Origin: Pseudoips prasinana
Taxonomy: Eukaryota > Arthropoda > Insecta > Lepidoptera > Nolidae
DNA length: 64,000 nt
Reading direction: 5' to 3'
Assembly (NCBI GenBank): GCA_951640165.1
Contig: OX621251.1
Span: forward strand, 31,334,893-31,398,892
Positions within the stretch are counted from its first letter, which is position 1. Each line of letters opens with the position of its first letter. The notes beneath the pieces are model-generated. The model did not search any database. It saw only the letters and a list, made by a program, of their open reading frames with translations, and had not been told where the DNA came from. Positions 10,180 through 21,200 of this stretch are shown piece after piece. A program made the position numbers and the translations under genes.

Positions 10180-11546
10180 ATGGCAAACGTCAAGGCTGAA
10201 ACTGTAGAAAAATGGATATCCGGTCATCCCGAACTACTTTACGATCACGCTAGTGGTACAATATACTGTTCAAAATGTGAAAGCCATTTGAAAACCATAA
10301 ATAAAGGAAACGTTAAAAGACATATCGAAGGAGCAGTACACCAGGGAAAGTTTAAGCGGCCCGAAGAGGAATTTTATTTCGATCTTATAAAATTTCTCAT
10401 TTTGTGCAATATTCCGTGGTCTCAGATGAAAAATACTACTTTTCAAGATTCTTTAAAAAATATATGTGTTGTTGTACGTGTACTAATCGTACTCTGCCAG
10501 ATGAATCACAGTTACGGAAAGTTTACTTGGACAAGTTTTTTAAGAATAAAATCAATTCGATTCGGCATAATTATAAAAATGAGAAACTATGGATATCATT
10601 AGATGAAACGACAGACTTTTTAGGTCGCTATATAGTCCATTTTTTAATAAAACCATTACATCCTAGCAATTTGACTAGACCTTATTTGGTAGCATGTAAA
10701 ATGCTAACTGTAGTTAATGGACAAACAATCACGCAATTTGTGTTAGAATGTTTGGAAAACTTTTGGGAAGATTCTTTTGAATCGAAGGTAGGTAACATTC
10801 TTGTCCTCTGCACTGATAGCGTTGCATATATGCTGTCTGCAGGACGAAATTTAAAACAATACTTACCTGAAATGAAGCACGTAACATGTTTGGCGCACTC
10901 TCTTCATCGCGTATCTGAGCAAATTAGGTTAGAATATCACGATGTTAACATTTTAATAGCAAATGTTAAAAAGGTAATTTTGAAAGCCCCAAGTAGAGTC
11001 AAAATTTTAAAAGAAAAATATCCAGATTTGCCGCTACCTCCCCAACCAGTTGTTACAAGATGGGGCACTTGGTTAGAGGCAGCATTTTATTACGCTCAAA
11101 ACTTTGAAAAAATAAAAGAAGTATTATCTTGTTTAAGCAGCTCTGATGCGGTATCTATTCGAGAGGCAAAAAATATTATAGAAAAAGAAGATTTAAATTA
11201 CATTAAAGACAATTATTTTATAATTCATTTGTCTTTAAAAGAATTGCAAAAGCATAATTTATCGTTGACAGATTCACTTTTAGCATTTGACAACGTCAGA
11301 GATGCTATAAATCAGTGCAATTCAGAAAATATAAAAAATAAAATAGAACGCGTTATGGAACGAAACCCAGATTTAGACACACTTAGAGAATATAGTGAGG
11401 CCATTGAAAAAAATGAAGCACATAATTTAATACCTTTTTTAAAATTTGCTCCTTTGACATCGTCAGATGTAGAACGGTCTTTTTCCATTTATAAATGGAC
11501 TTTAGATGTTAAAAGAAATAGGTTGAAAATAGAAAATATAGAGTAA
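10180..11546 (+). pseudogene. hAT-type transposase (CGGBP1-like family), one frameshift
   Basis: Cut-and-paste transposase. The N-terminus carries a BED/C2H2-like zinc finger (CSKC and two His, residues ~28-55). It is followed by hAT RNase-H-fold motifs: SLDETTD (first Asp), LVLCTDSVAYM (second Asp), CLAHSLHRV (C/DxxH) and PVVTRWGTWLEA. The C-terminal dimerisation block is LTSSDVERSFSIYKW, which holds the catalytic Glu. The first frame (from ATG 10180) and the second frame (to 11546) are joined at an A6 run near 10454-10459, where one A seems to be missing. The family resembles the CGG-repeat-binding-protein-like hAT genes of animals. Apart from this single break the gene looks complete. Confidence 0.75.
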
Positions 11547-11700
11547 CTCATAGTTATATATTTTAATTGTAAAGATCAGGATTACCAGGATGCTGACATT
11601 GTAATCGATGAAGATTAAAATGTGAATAAATGTAAATTGTACATATTTAACAATAAACAATGTTGATTTTTATCTTTTTTCTTTATTCTACCCCTTTTTT

Positions 11701-12203
11701 TTGGTCCTAAAATCTGACTAAAATCAACCTGTTCCTTGGTATGCCCTTTACGTTTCAGAGTCGTGGTGCATCCTTAGAACAGTCTCACGACCCCAGCAGG
11801 CATTGGCCCTCTATGGGGCCCCGTCATTTATTCTACCTTTAATGCAAATTACCATGACCCCTATGAAAATATTTAAATTTAAGTGCAACAATTTATGTCT
11901 ATCTATAAAAGTTCTAGCCATAAAAGGCTAAAAAAAAAAAAATATTAAAGCTTCGATCGGAATTTGATTGTTTTTATTATTCAACAGATAAATAATGAAT
12001 TAATTTAGTTTTGATACCTTCCTTTAAATTTTGAATTGAGTAGGAATAATATCACTACCAACATTAACAATATTTAATTGAATCCGGAAATACCGGAATT
12101 ACTTTCCGGGAAAATGGCTTATCCATGTTATTCTTTCTGTGTGCATTTATGATACAAGTACCAAAAATCAATCTACCTACTCCGATCACTGCTTATGACT
12201 TAT
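11701..12203. other. Non-coding stretch, no gene seen
   Basis: AT-rich with an A13-type run at ~11931-11943 that could be the tail of a short retroposed piece. No ORF is supported. It ends where homology with copy B resumes (ATGACTGGCAGCATTGCC). Confidence 0.5.
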
Positions 12204-12235
12204 GACTGGCAGCATTGCCACGTTGTATGGCGAAA

Positions 12236-12930
12236 CTAATTCTTTGACCAACGTGAAGTGTCAATGATCAATTTTGCAATATCCCGAAATAGGGTGCGCG
12301 CATTTGTAACCCATTGGCCAAGCGTTTCGACCCCAAACGGCTCAAATACATAACCTCCGACGAGTTTAGTGTATTTGCGCCGCTTAAGGGCCTCAGCCGA
12401 TGCAGCAGCAGTACCTTGCAGACTCCGACGTATACGGAAGATGGGAAGGCGCAAGGGTGTCGACGCAGGTTGCATCCCACACCAGTGGCCTACCCATCTT
12501 CCATGGCAACAAAGACATACCGTCCGGTCTCTTTCCATCGTCGCGCGCCAGACAGCTTGGTTCTAGCACAGCTGGGACGCCGGCGGCGGTGGAGAGAGCC
12601 CTACGGATAATGTCATTAATGCTACTGTGACGTGGGAATCTACCCGCACTCCTACAGCATGACAGACCATGGTGTCCTAAATGATCAACTAACACTCCAC
12701 ACCGACAACGATGCGGAGCAACGCATGGGATGCCCAAACGAAAGAGGCGGCAACACGAAAGGCGCCGTTGTCGAACATATTGCCTATATTGGGCGACGGC
12801 ACTGCCTGTAGCCAGCGTCCCGATTCCCATTCACACACAGCCAGTAGACGGGCACGCTCTGCGGGCTTAGTGCATGTATTGATTAGATTATTACGCACTA
12901 ATTCACAGAGCGCCCGGTCCCACTGCCCCT
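12236..12930 (-). pseudogene. RLE-endonuclease-like C-terminus of a non-LTR element (copy A)
   Basis: Three minus-strand frames together give one recognisable protein end: [16 protein letters not shown], a CxC(7)HxxxxC zinc motif ([17 protein letters not shown]), [11 protein letters not shown], a DGKRPDG...LVWDAT block and PFGVETLGQWV. The CCHC motif followed by RPD and a second Asp 16 residues later fits the restriction-enzyme-like endonuclease of R2/NeSL/HERO-type LINEs. That is an inference from motif order. Two frameshifts break it. Copy B (30300-30930) is the same piece and less damaged. Confidence 0.6.
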
Positions 12931-13079
12931 GAGAGTACGGGTTTGTGGGTAACTATTAATTATTATAATGTTATTTATAAATAACACAATATTTTCATAT
13001 GGATATTTTTAATTATTACACTACTCTATACATAGTCGAGAGCACGTATCATAAAATAATTTGGGTTAGGTTAGAACTG

Positions 13080-13252
13080 TGACCATCAGATATAGACCCA
13101 TCAGCCTACTGAACATCATGTGCAAATGGGCCGCGAGAATAATACTCAACCGCATCGAGACAGATTTAAGCGAAATAATACCTAGCCACCAGCATGGGTT
13201 CACGAGGAACAGAGGCACCGCCACCCAAATCCTGCGTAGGTACAGGTAAATA
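13080..13252 (+). pseudogene. LINE reverse-transcriptase fragment, opposite to the RLE piece (copy A)
   Basis: About 55 codons read RYRPISLLNIMCKWAARII, NRIETDLSEIIPSHQHGF and TRNRGTATQILRRYR, the RT finger/palm segment (RPISLL...QxGF...R). It lies head to head with the RLE-like fragment on the minus strand, so the two did not come from one colinear ORF in this arrangement. Copy B has the same arrangement at 29880-30085. Confidence 0.7.
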
Positions 13253-13467
13253 CATCGCCGATGCACTGGACCTTGATACCTTGACCTTGACATTTATTGG
13301 GTACAATGACCCGACAAGAAATCTCCCGCACCCCACTATCCCACCAGTGCGGATAGAAAGGTTTGGCGATATATTTTTGGAAACTATGAGTTTCCGTATA
13401 TTGGGCCTTTCAAAAACACACTAAAAACTCTATATTTTACCTAAAAAAAATACTACCATATAAAAAG

Positions 13468-13584
13468 CGACGGGACCTAATGTACCTACAGTGCTTCCCA
13501 TAATATTGTTAGGTCGAAATTAATTATCGTTAACACCCCGAGTCAGTGCAATCCGACTCGGATAGGATAGGTTAGAAGACTAAG
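13468..13584. repeat. Right long inverted repeat of element A
   Basis: Reverse complement of 32-152. The inner boundary is CGACGGGACCTAATGTA and the outer boundary is AGAAGACTAAG at 13584. Confidence 0.7.
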
Positions 13585-14304
13585 ACTCGATTAATGGTCC
13601 CTGCGCGAGAATCGGTGAGCGGGAGCCCACGCGTTTTTTGTTTACAAACGGAAATATAGTTGAACGTCTCGCTGATCTATTTTTGTGTTAAAAACATCGT
13701 CCTTATTGTGAGGTAAATATGATCATCTTATTTACGTCTTTTTTATCTATGTTTGCTAGTGTTTTATATTTTGATTTGGTATGTTGTATACATGGATCCG
13801 TTTAACCGTTCATTTTTGCAAAAAAAAAATTTCGTATTCAATCATTGGGGCAAGATGAATATCTAGCATCGTATTATTACTTTTCAGGTAAAATCATGGT
13901 ACATACGTTCAAGAAAAAGCCAAAATAGGAGAGTGGTCAATAGATACTATGAAAACAGCAATTGGCAAACTATTAAGTAAAACAGAAAAGCTGGTTCTGC
14001 ATATGCAGTGCCTCAGACTACTTTAGAGCGATATATTAATAAAATGAAAGAAGGCTGTGAAGTTACAATTGGTTGACCTTTAGGCCCTAAAAAACTATGT
14101 TTACACGAAAAGAAGAAAATGAAATAGCATATCTGAAATATATAGAAGAACTTCTTTTTGGCTACTACTATTAAACTTGAACGTCTAGCATATCAATTGG
14201 CAATTAAAAATGGCAAGACACAATTTTAATACTGATAAAGAGATGACAAGGGTTGATTGGCACGAAGGTTTCTTAAAATGTCATCAGAAATTATCTATTG
14301 TTTT
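13585..14304 (+). pseudogene. pogo/Tigger-like transposase relic, 5' part
   Basis: From ~13890 several frames give pieces of an HTH_psq/CENP-B-like N-terminus: MVHTFKKK, WSIDTMKTAIGKLLS, GSAYAVPQTTLERYINKMK, EEnEIAYLKYIEELLFG, LERLAYQLAIKNGKTHNF and EMTRVDWHEGFLKCHQKLS. Stops and shifts are frequent. The coding sense is cut at 14304 by the BEL element, whose target duplication is GTTTT. The relic presumably continues after 23307. GGTCCC flanked by TAA at ~13590 and GGGACC followed by TTAA at ~23645 could be its ends, but the match is only 6 bp. Confidence 0.55.
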
Positions 14305-14910
14305 TGTTCACATGTGAACCATAATATTTACTTCAAGGAACCCTAATTAATTTATATAAACACAGCAATCAATGACAAATTTACTACATCGACGCATCTT
14401 GGGACAAAGTACAGCTCAGCGTCAGCATACAACTGACCGAAATATTGAAGACTGCAGCGTCGACGCAACACACGGATGGCACACAAGTGAATAGGCGTGA
14501 ATGTGTATTTAGTTTAAGATTAGTATATAAGATTTTAATATTGTAAATAAAACCAGTCATTACGTTGAATCCGACTTTGACTCATTACCCTGTCACCACC
14601 TCTCACTGCGGCCAAGACACCTTTAGCCGTCAGTACGATCGGTCTTGTGAGCCTGCTTGACCGGCAGTGAGAAAACCCTCTCTCCTGTGTACATTGCACT
14701 ACGTACACACCCCTGCTTCCTTCATAGTTTCCGTCTGTTGCCTTAGGTCTCCTGGCAACAGGCTTCCCGTACCTATCTATATAATTATATGTTATCAGTA
14801 CATATGGTTAGGCTAGGGTGGTAGGACTATTACGAGTGGTACACAGTAAGGAGTAGGTTACGTGCGAGCGTTGGTTAATTTGACCCTACAAATTATCTTA
14901 TGCCCGTACA
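14305..14910 (+). repeat. 5' LTR of the BEL element
   Basis: 606 bp, TGTTCACATG ... GCCCGTACA, nearly identical to the 3' LTR. A TATATAA at 14524-14530 and an AATAAA at 14546-14551 are plausible core promoter and polyadenylation signals. Confidence 0.93.
14524..14551 (+). promoter_or_regulatory. LTR TATA-like box and AATAAA signal
   Basis: TATATAA is followed 15 nt later by AATAAA within the U3/R region. The same pair occurs at 22921-22948 in the 3' LTR. This is suggestive only, since the tract is AT-rich. Confidence 0.35.
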
Positions 14911-14912
14911 TT

Positions 14913-14924
14913 TGGTCCTTCGAG
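14913..14924 (+). other. Putative tRNA primer-binding site
   Basis: TGGTCCTTCGAG begins two bases after the 5' LTR. A leading TGG is the complement of the CCA tail of a tRNA 3' end, as expected for a retrotransposon PBS. The tRNA species was not determined. From here to 15244 there is a non-coding leader. Confidence 0.6.
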
Positions 14925-15244
14925 AATTAATTTGAATCAGTCCCTTAAAATTTGTGAAATAATACTTATTATATTTTACTGTTTTTTTTTCCGTAGGCTG
15001 ACTGACTGACACCCTTACATACCCAGGTTAGCGTACCCAATTAGCGCTAGGTTGTTGTATGTTAAGACTGACTAACTTAGTTGCGATCGTGCGGTAGCGG
15101 ATCGGGTACCGGTCTCCCACCAGCGGGTCGCCCCGGTATTTGAGAAGTCGCATTATACCGTATCGAGGACAAAGAACGCAACTAAGTGTTGTTTATCATA
15201 TATATTATATCTGTTAGTAGATAGGGTAGGGCGGCAAGAAAACG

Positions 15245-18200
15245 ATGGAGGTACAAGAAATAAATGAGATCATAAGAAACCAAGAAGCGAACTACAAGGA
15301 AATAAACCAAATATTCACCAACATCAAAAAAGACTCAGCTTCAAGGAAAACGTTGAAATACATTACGGAAAGGAGATCTCGATTAACAGATATCTTCACC
15401 AGAACTTCGGACAATCATGTATGTTTAGAGGACCAAGAAATACTGTTAAACCATAAATACGTCACTTCTGACTATTTCGGGTCCATTAAAGAGCTATATA
15501 CAGAAGCCATGGAATACCTAGGAAAGTGTGAGAAGAAAGTTCAAACACTTTGTCAATTATATGAACCAGAAGGCGTGGAGCCGCAACCAGAAGTTGTTAA
15601 TTCAGCAAAAATGAATTTGCAACTATATCGCATTAACCACATAAAACTTAATCTACAAAACGCAGCCCAATCTCTGGAGCAAAATAAGCCTATGTCGCAT
15701 TTTACTACGTTACTGGAAACTTTGCAAAAACAATGGCAGAAAGTAGAGGAAACTCATTTTGACATATTGGACGAAGAAAACACAATGGATCACAGTTATT
15801 TTCAAGACGGTATATTCGAAACATTAAGAGTGGATTATGATCGTATAACAAATCAAGTATGCGACAAAGTACAATCAATCAATGAGAAACATGCTTCATC
15901 GGTTAAATTACCGAAAATAGTCATTCCAGTATTCACCGGGAGTTATGAGTCATGGAGCTCTTTTTATGATTTATTTCTGAAAATAATACATGAAGACAAA
16001 TCATTGACCGCCACAGAAAAAATGCAATATTTGAAAACACATGTACGGGGTGACGCCGCTAAGCTGATTAAGCATTTAACAGTTTGCGACATTAATTACG
16101 TAACTGCGTGGAACCTACTGATTAAACGATATAAAAATGAGAGAATAATAATTACTAAACATATTGACAATATGCTGAATATTCCAAAAATAAAGAAAGG
16201 CAATGCAGTAAATTTAAGAGAATTGCACGACACCATCAATGAAAACCTGGAAGCATTAAAAAATCAAAACGTAAACACTTCGACATGGGACCCTATTATG
16301 ACAAGAATACTGAGTAGAATATGGGATTCCGAAACTGATGAAAAGTATGAACATCAACTAGAAGAACCAAACAAGCCCCAAGTATTTGCGGAAATGATGC
16401 AGTTCTTAGAAAAACGGTTTAAATGTCTGGAAACAAACAGCTATTTCAAAGAAGAACCCTCCAGTAAACCTAATTACTCGTATGAATCACCACTGGCATC
16501 AAACAAACAAATAGTAGAGAGTAGAGAGAAGGAGTATCAATTTTGTTGGTTCTGTGACAGTCAAGAACACACTATATACCAGTGCACGGAATTTAAAGCG
16601 ATGTCAGTACAAAGTCGTAGTATGGAAGTAAATAAAAAACATATGTGCAGAAATTGTTTATCGCATGACTCATCAGAAAAGTGTCATAGTTTTAAAACTT
16701 GCCTGTATTGTGGAAAAAAAGGTCATCACTCTTTTTTACATGTAAATTATCAACATTCTAAACAATTCACCACTTCAAGCCCGAGACATGAAAACCCTAG
16801 GGGGTCGGAAAGTCGTAACTCAGTGATCCCGTTCACTAGTAAAAATGAGACAAAAACTTTGTCAAACATATCTACCACTACCAAACCTGACATACAAAAA
16901 ACAACGTTGTTGGCGACAGCCCTCGTACGAGCAAACGCCATAGATGGAACACCACACTTGTTAAGAGTATTGTATGATCAAGGGTCCGAGGCATCCTTTT
17001 GCACGGAAGAAACAGCACAAATATTATCATATCCGCGCAGCAAAATACAAACTGAAATAATCGGTATTGCTGACGACAAACCTAAAACGTCGAACTATTG
17101 TATTAACGTTGTACTACAACCAAGATTCACTAGCAAATATAAATTACCTGTCACACTTATTGTACTACCGAAGCTAACTGGTTCCCTACCGAAGAGAACT
17201 ATACCACAACTACATACAAACTATTTAGAAAACAAACTAATAGCAGATCCTACCTATTACAAACAAGGCCCAATAGATATAATACTAGGAGCTCAAGAAT
17301 ATAGCAAACTATTGCTAAAAGGGTTACAAAAAATACAAGATGGAATTATCGCACAAGATACCGAGTTTGGGTGGATTTTATCCGGAATTTCCTGTAACAC
17401 TATTACAAATATTAAAATAATTAGTATGACAACCCGTACTACCGAAATCCAACAAATAAGCAAGTTTTGGGAAATAGAAGAAGTACCTGAAAAGTATCAA
17501 TTGTCCAATAATGACCGTATGTGTGAAAATTTTTACCAAGAAACTACTGTGAGAAATCCAGATGGAACATACACTGTAAGGCTTCCTTTCAAACAATATA
17601 ATGTAAGTTACGGGAATTCTCGCCAAAAAGCCGCTGCAAGGCTTTTACAATTAGAAAGAAAGTTTGCCAAAGATAAAAGCTTACAAATCAAATACCAAGA
17701 CTTCCTTACCGAATACTTAGAGATGGGTCACATGACAAAAGTGCCGAAATCCGATTATTATCAAGGAAAATACTACATCCCTCATCAACCCGTGATTAAA
17801 GAAGATTCATTGACCACGAAGTTACGAGTAGTGTTTGATGCGTCAAGTAAATCAAGCTCCCAGATAAGCTTAAATGACAATATGTATGTGGGCCCAAGAT
17901 TACAGCAAGATTTAGCATCGATCTTATTACGCTGGCGTAAGCACAAAATAGTGTTTATGGCTGACATAGAGAAGATGTATAGATTTATAAAAATTGGTAA
18001 AGAAGATTGGACATTTCAAAGAATACTTTGGAGAGATTCCCCGAAACAACCAATGGATGAATATGAATTGACCACTGTAACATACGGAACCTCATCTGCA
18101 CCTTACTTAGCAATCAGAACATTACAACAACTAGCTATGAGTGAAAAAAAGAAGTACCCCAAAGCCAGTCAAGTAGCGCTTCAAGATTTTTTTGTAGATG

Positions 18201-21200
18201 ACATGTTATCAGGAGAAAATGACGTTGAGTCAGCAAAAATATTGCAAACAGATCTAATACATATGCTACAAGCAGGTGGATTCAACTTAAGGAAATGGTC
18301 ATCCAATAACGTTGAGTTATTACGGAATATACCCAATGAAAATCAGGATAACCAAATGATGAAAATTCCTCTTGATGAAACTAGAAAATCACTAGGGATA
18401 TTATGGTCACCACTAAAAGACAGTTTTTCATTCTCGGTTACAGTCAATAAAATGGAAATACCAACAAAACGGTTTATTTTATCAGAAATTGCAAAATTGT
18501 TTGACCCACTCGGCTGGCTGGCACCCGTTCTAATAAATATGAAACTTATAATCCAGGAACTATGGACAAATGGTACAGAATGGGATCAATCTGTAGATAA
18601 CGCTATCAAAAGTAGATGGGTAGATATACAAGATCAATTAAAAGCACTTGAGAACATTTCTATTCCAAGATGGTGCAAATTTACAACTGATTCACAAGCG
18701 GAATTACATGGATTCAGTGATGCATCAGAAAAAGCGTACGGTGCAGTAGTATACTGTCGAATATATAAAGGAAATAACAGATATGATGTCACCTTACTAC
18801 AAGCAAAATCTAAGGTGGCACCAAATAAACAAAAAACTACGTTACCTAAATTAGAGTTATGTGCAGCCGTTTTACTCGCGAAATTAATGCAGAAGATTGT
18901 AAACGAAATGAAAATTCCGATTACAAACATATATTGTTGGTCAGACTCTGTGATCACCCTTGGTTGGATTAAAGGAGAGGCAGACAAATGGAAAACGTTC
19001 GTGGCAAACAGGGTTTCCGAAATACAAAAAAAGTTACCTCAAGGAAAGTGGTATTACATAAATACATCTCAAAATCCTGCTGACGTCATTACAAGGGGGG
19101 TTGTCCCGAACAAACTTAAAAATTTTGATTTGTGGTGGAATGGACCAGATTGGTTAAAAACCGGCTACATCCCTAGTACAAAGACTATACCAGAAATATG
19201 TGAAGAAATTAAGCGTTGTTACCACATAACGAATAATGTTCAACAACAGGACACTATTTGGGAAAGATTTGCGAGTTTTCAAAAAATGGTACGAGTATTA
19301 TCTTATTGTTACAGGTTCAGAGACAAACAAAGAAACATTAAACCATTAACTCGTACGGAAATTAATAGAACAACTGTCCAAATTATACTACTTGTTCAGC
19401 AAGTCGAATTTTTGGAAGAATACAAAACTATCAAAAGTGGATTACTACTCAAAAACAATAAAATTGCATGTTTGGATCCGTTTATTGATCCAGATGGATT
19501 ATTACGAGTGGGAGGAAGACTTCAAAACTCAAATCTTCCATACGACCAAAAGCATCCAATTCTATTACCCCACCACCACCACATAGTTGCAATCTTAGTA
19601 CACGACGCTCACATAAACACATTACACGGAGGCAATCGTTTAACCTTGGCGTATATACGACAGAAGTATTGGATACTTGGAGGAAAACGTTTAGTAAAAG
19701 GCCATATAAGAAAGTGTGTGAAATGCATACGATATAAGTCAGCTACAATGTCACAGAAAATGGGGGCATTACCAAAAGCCAGAGTAACGGAATCATATCC
19801 ATTTAGCCACACAGGCATAGACTATGCAGGTCCAGTCCAGGTTAGAGCAATGAAAGGTCGGGGTCATAAATCGTACAAAGGATACATTGCAATATTTGTC
19901 TGTTTATCAACTAAAGCCATACATTTAGAATTAGTGGGTGATTTGTCAACAGAATCATTCATCGCCGCGTTAAGGAGATTCATGGCACGCAGAGGTCCAG
20001 TGGCACATATTTATAGTGACAACGCAACAAATTTTGTGGGTGCGGCCAACTTCTTATATAGAGAACTGTTGATAATAACTCAATCAAATGACTTTCAAAA
20101 CACCATGGCAAACATTGGAACACACTGGCATTTTATTCCACCGTCATCACCCCATTTCGGAGGTATATGGGAAGCAGGAGTCAAGTCAATGAAGCATCAT
20201 TTGCGCAGAGTAATAGGAGAGCAGACTCTAACATATGAAGAGTTAACTACATTTCTGCATCAAACGGAAGCATGCCTGAATTCAAGACCATTATGTGCAC
20301 AGAGTGAGGATATAAACGACAACGTAGTATTAACACCGAGTCATTTCCTTATTGGTAGAGAAGCGGTCGGCGTACCGGATCCGCTATCGAACATCAACAC
20401 CGACCTTGTGAATAGATGGAAACATATTCAAAGAATGAAAAAAGATTTCTGGAAAAGTTGGACTAATGACTATCTACAACAATTACAACAAAGATACAAA
20501 TGGAAGAAAAATCAAGAAAATTTAGATATTGGATCCGTAGTAATTATAAAAGATGAAAATATTAATCCTAGCAAATGGCCACTTGCAAAAGTTAAAGAAG
20601 TACACGTTGGAAACGATGGTTTAACTAGAGTTGTGACACTTCTAAAACCGTCGGGCTCCACGCTAAAAAGATCAATTCATACCCTAATTCCATTACCTAT
20701 AAAATCAAATAAGGACGATCACAGTTGTAACAATGTTGCATCAAACACTGTACATACGAATATGACAAAAACTTATACAAGAAATAGTAATGGAAACCAA
20801 ACCAAAACAGCCAGTAACTGTTCAAAATGGTTCATATACTTATTAATAATTATACAAATGTTCAGTACAGTAACATCAACAACCACATATTTTATAAAAA
20901 GTTTATCACCAGGAATATACGTTGAGCAAATAGGAACAGCAAGCATCGACAGAGGAATGTTTAGGATAGAAAAACATTTTGAAAGACAACGCCTACAACA
21001 AGACTACATGAGAATAAAAACAGTAACATCCAAATTCAATATACTCTGCAGTAATACAGAAGTCGTAACAACAGAAACTCACTGCAAACAACTATATCAC
21101 CACTTAATTGAACAAGAAACAAAATATGAGCGAATCAAAGAATACTTAACAGAAGTTAATCAAACCAGGAAGAAGAGAGGACTATTAGGGCAATTTCTAA

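Larger units (their letters stand above)
9222..11700 (+). mobile_element. hAT-superfamily transposon, ends not resolved
   Basis: Starts directly after the LINE 3' end with a GC-richer promoter-like segment. It includes a 5'UTR intron, a transposase gene and AATAAA signals (about 11622 and 11651). I could not find matching short TIRs or an 8-bp target duplication, so the limits are approximate. Confidence 0.55.
32..13584. mobile_element. Composite nested element A bounded by ~115-bp inverted repeats
   Basis: The left end (32-152) reappears as its reverse complement at 13468-13584. About 90 bp from CTTAGTCTTCTAACC inward matches with two mismatches, then comes a short variable stretch, then TACATTAGGTCCCGTCG. 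Just inside these ends lie sequences shared with copy B (29669-31251). Everything between roughly 403 and 12203 is absent from copy B, where only a few bases separate the two flanks, so a mariner, a LINE and a hAT element inserted secondarily into copy A. No transposase belonging to the outer ends was recognised, so the outer element is probably non-autonomous. Confidence 0.6.

Noticed and set aside
13066..13293. Minus-strand ORF over the RT fragment (and the matching plus-strand ORF at 29861-30088)
   Set aside because: The opposite strand carries clear RT motifs (RPISLL, HGFTR); this ORF is its shadow.
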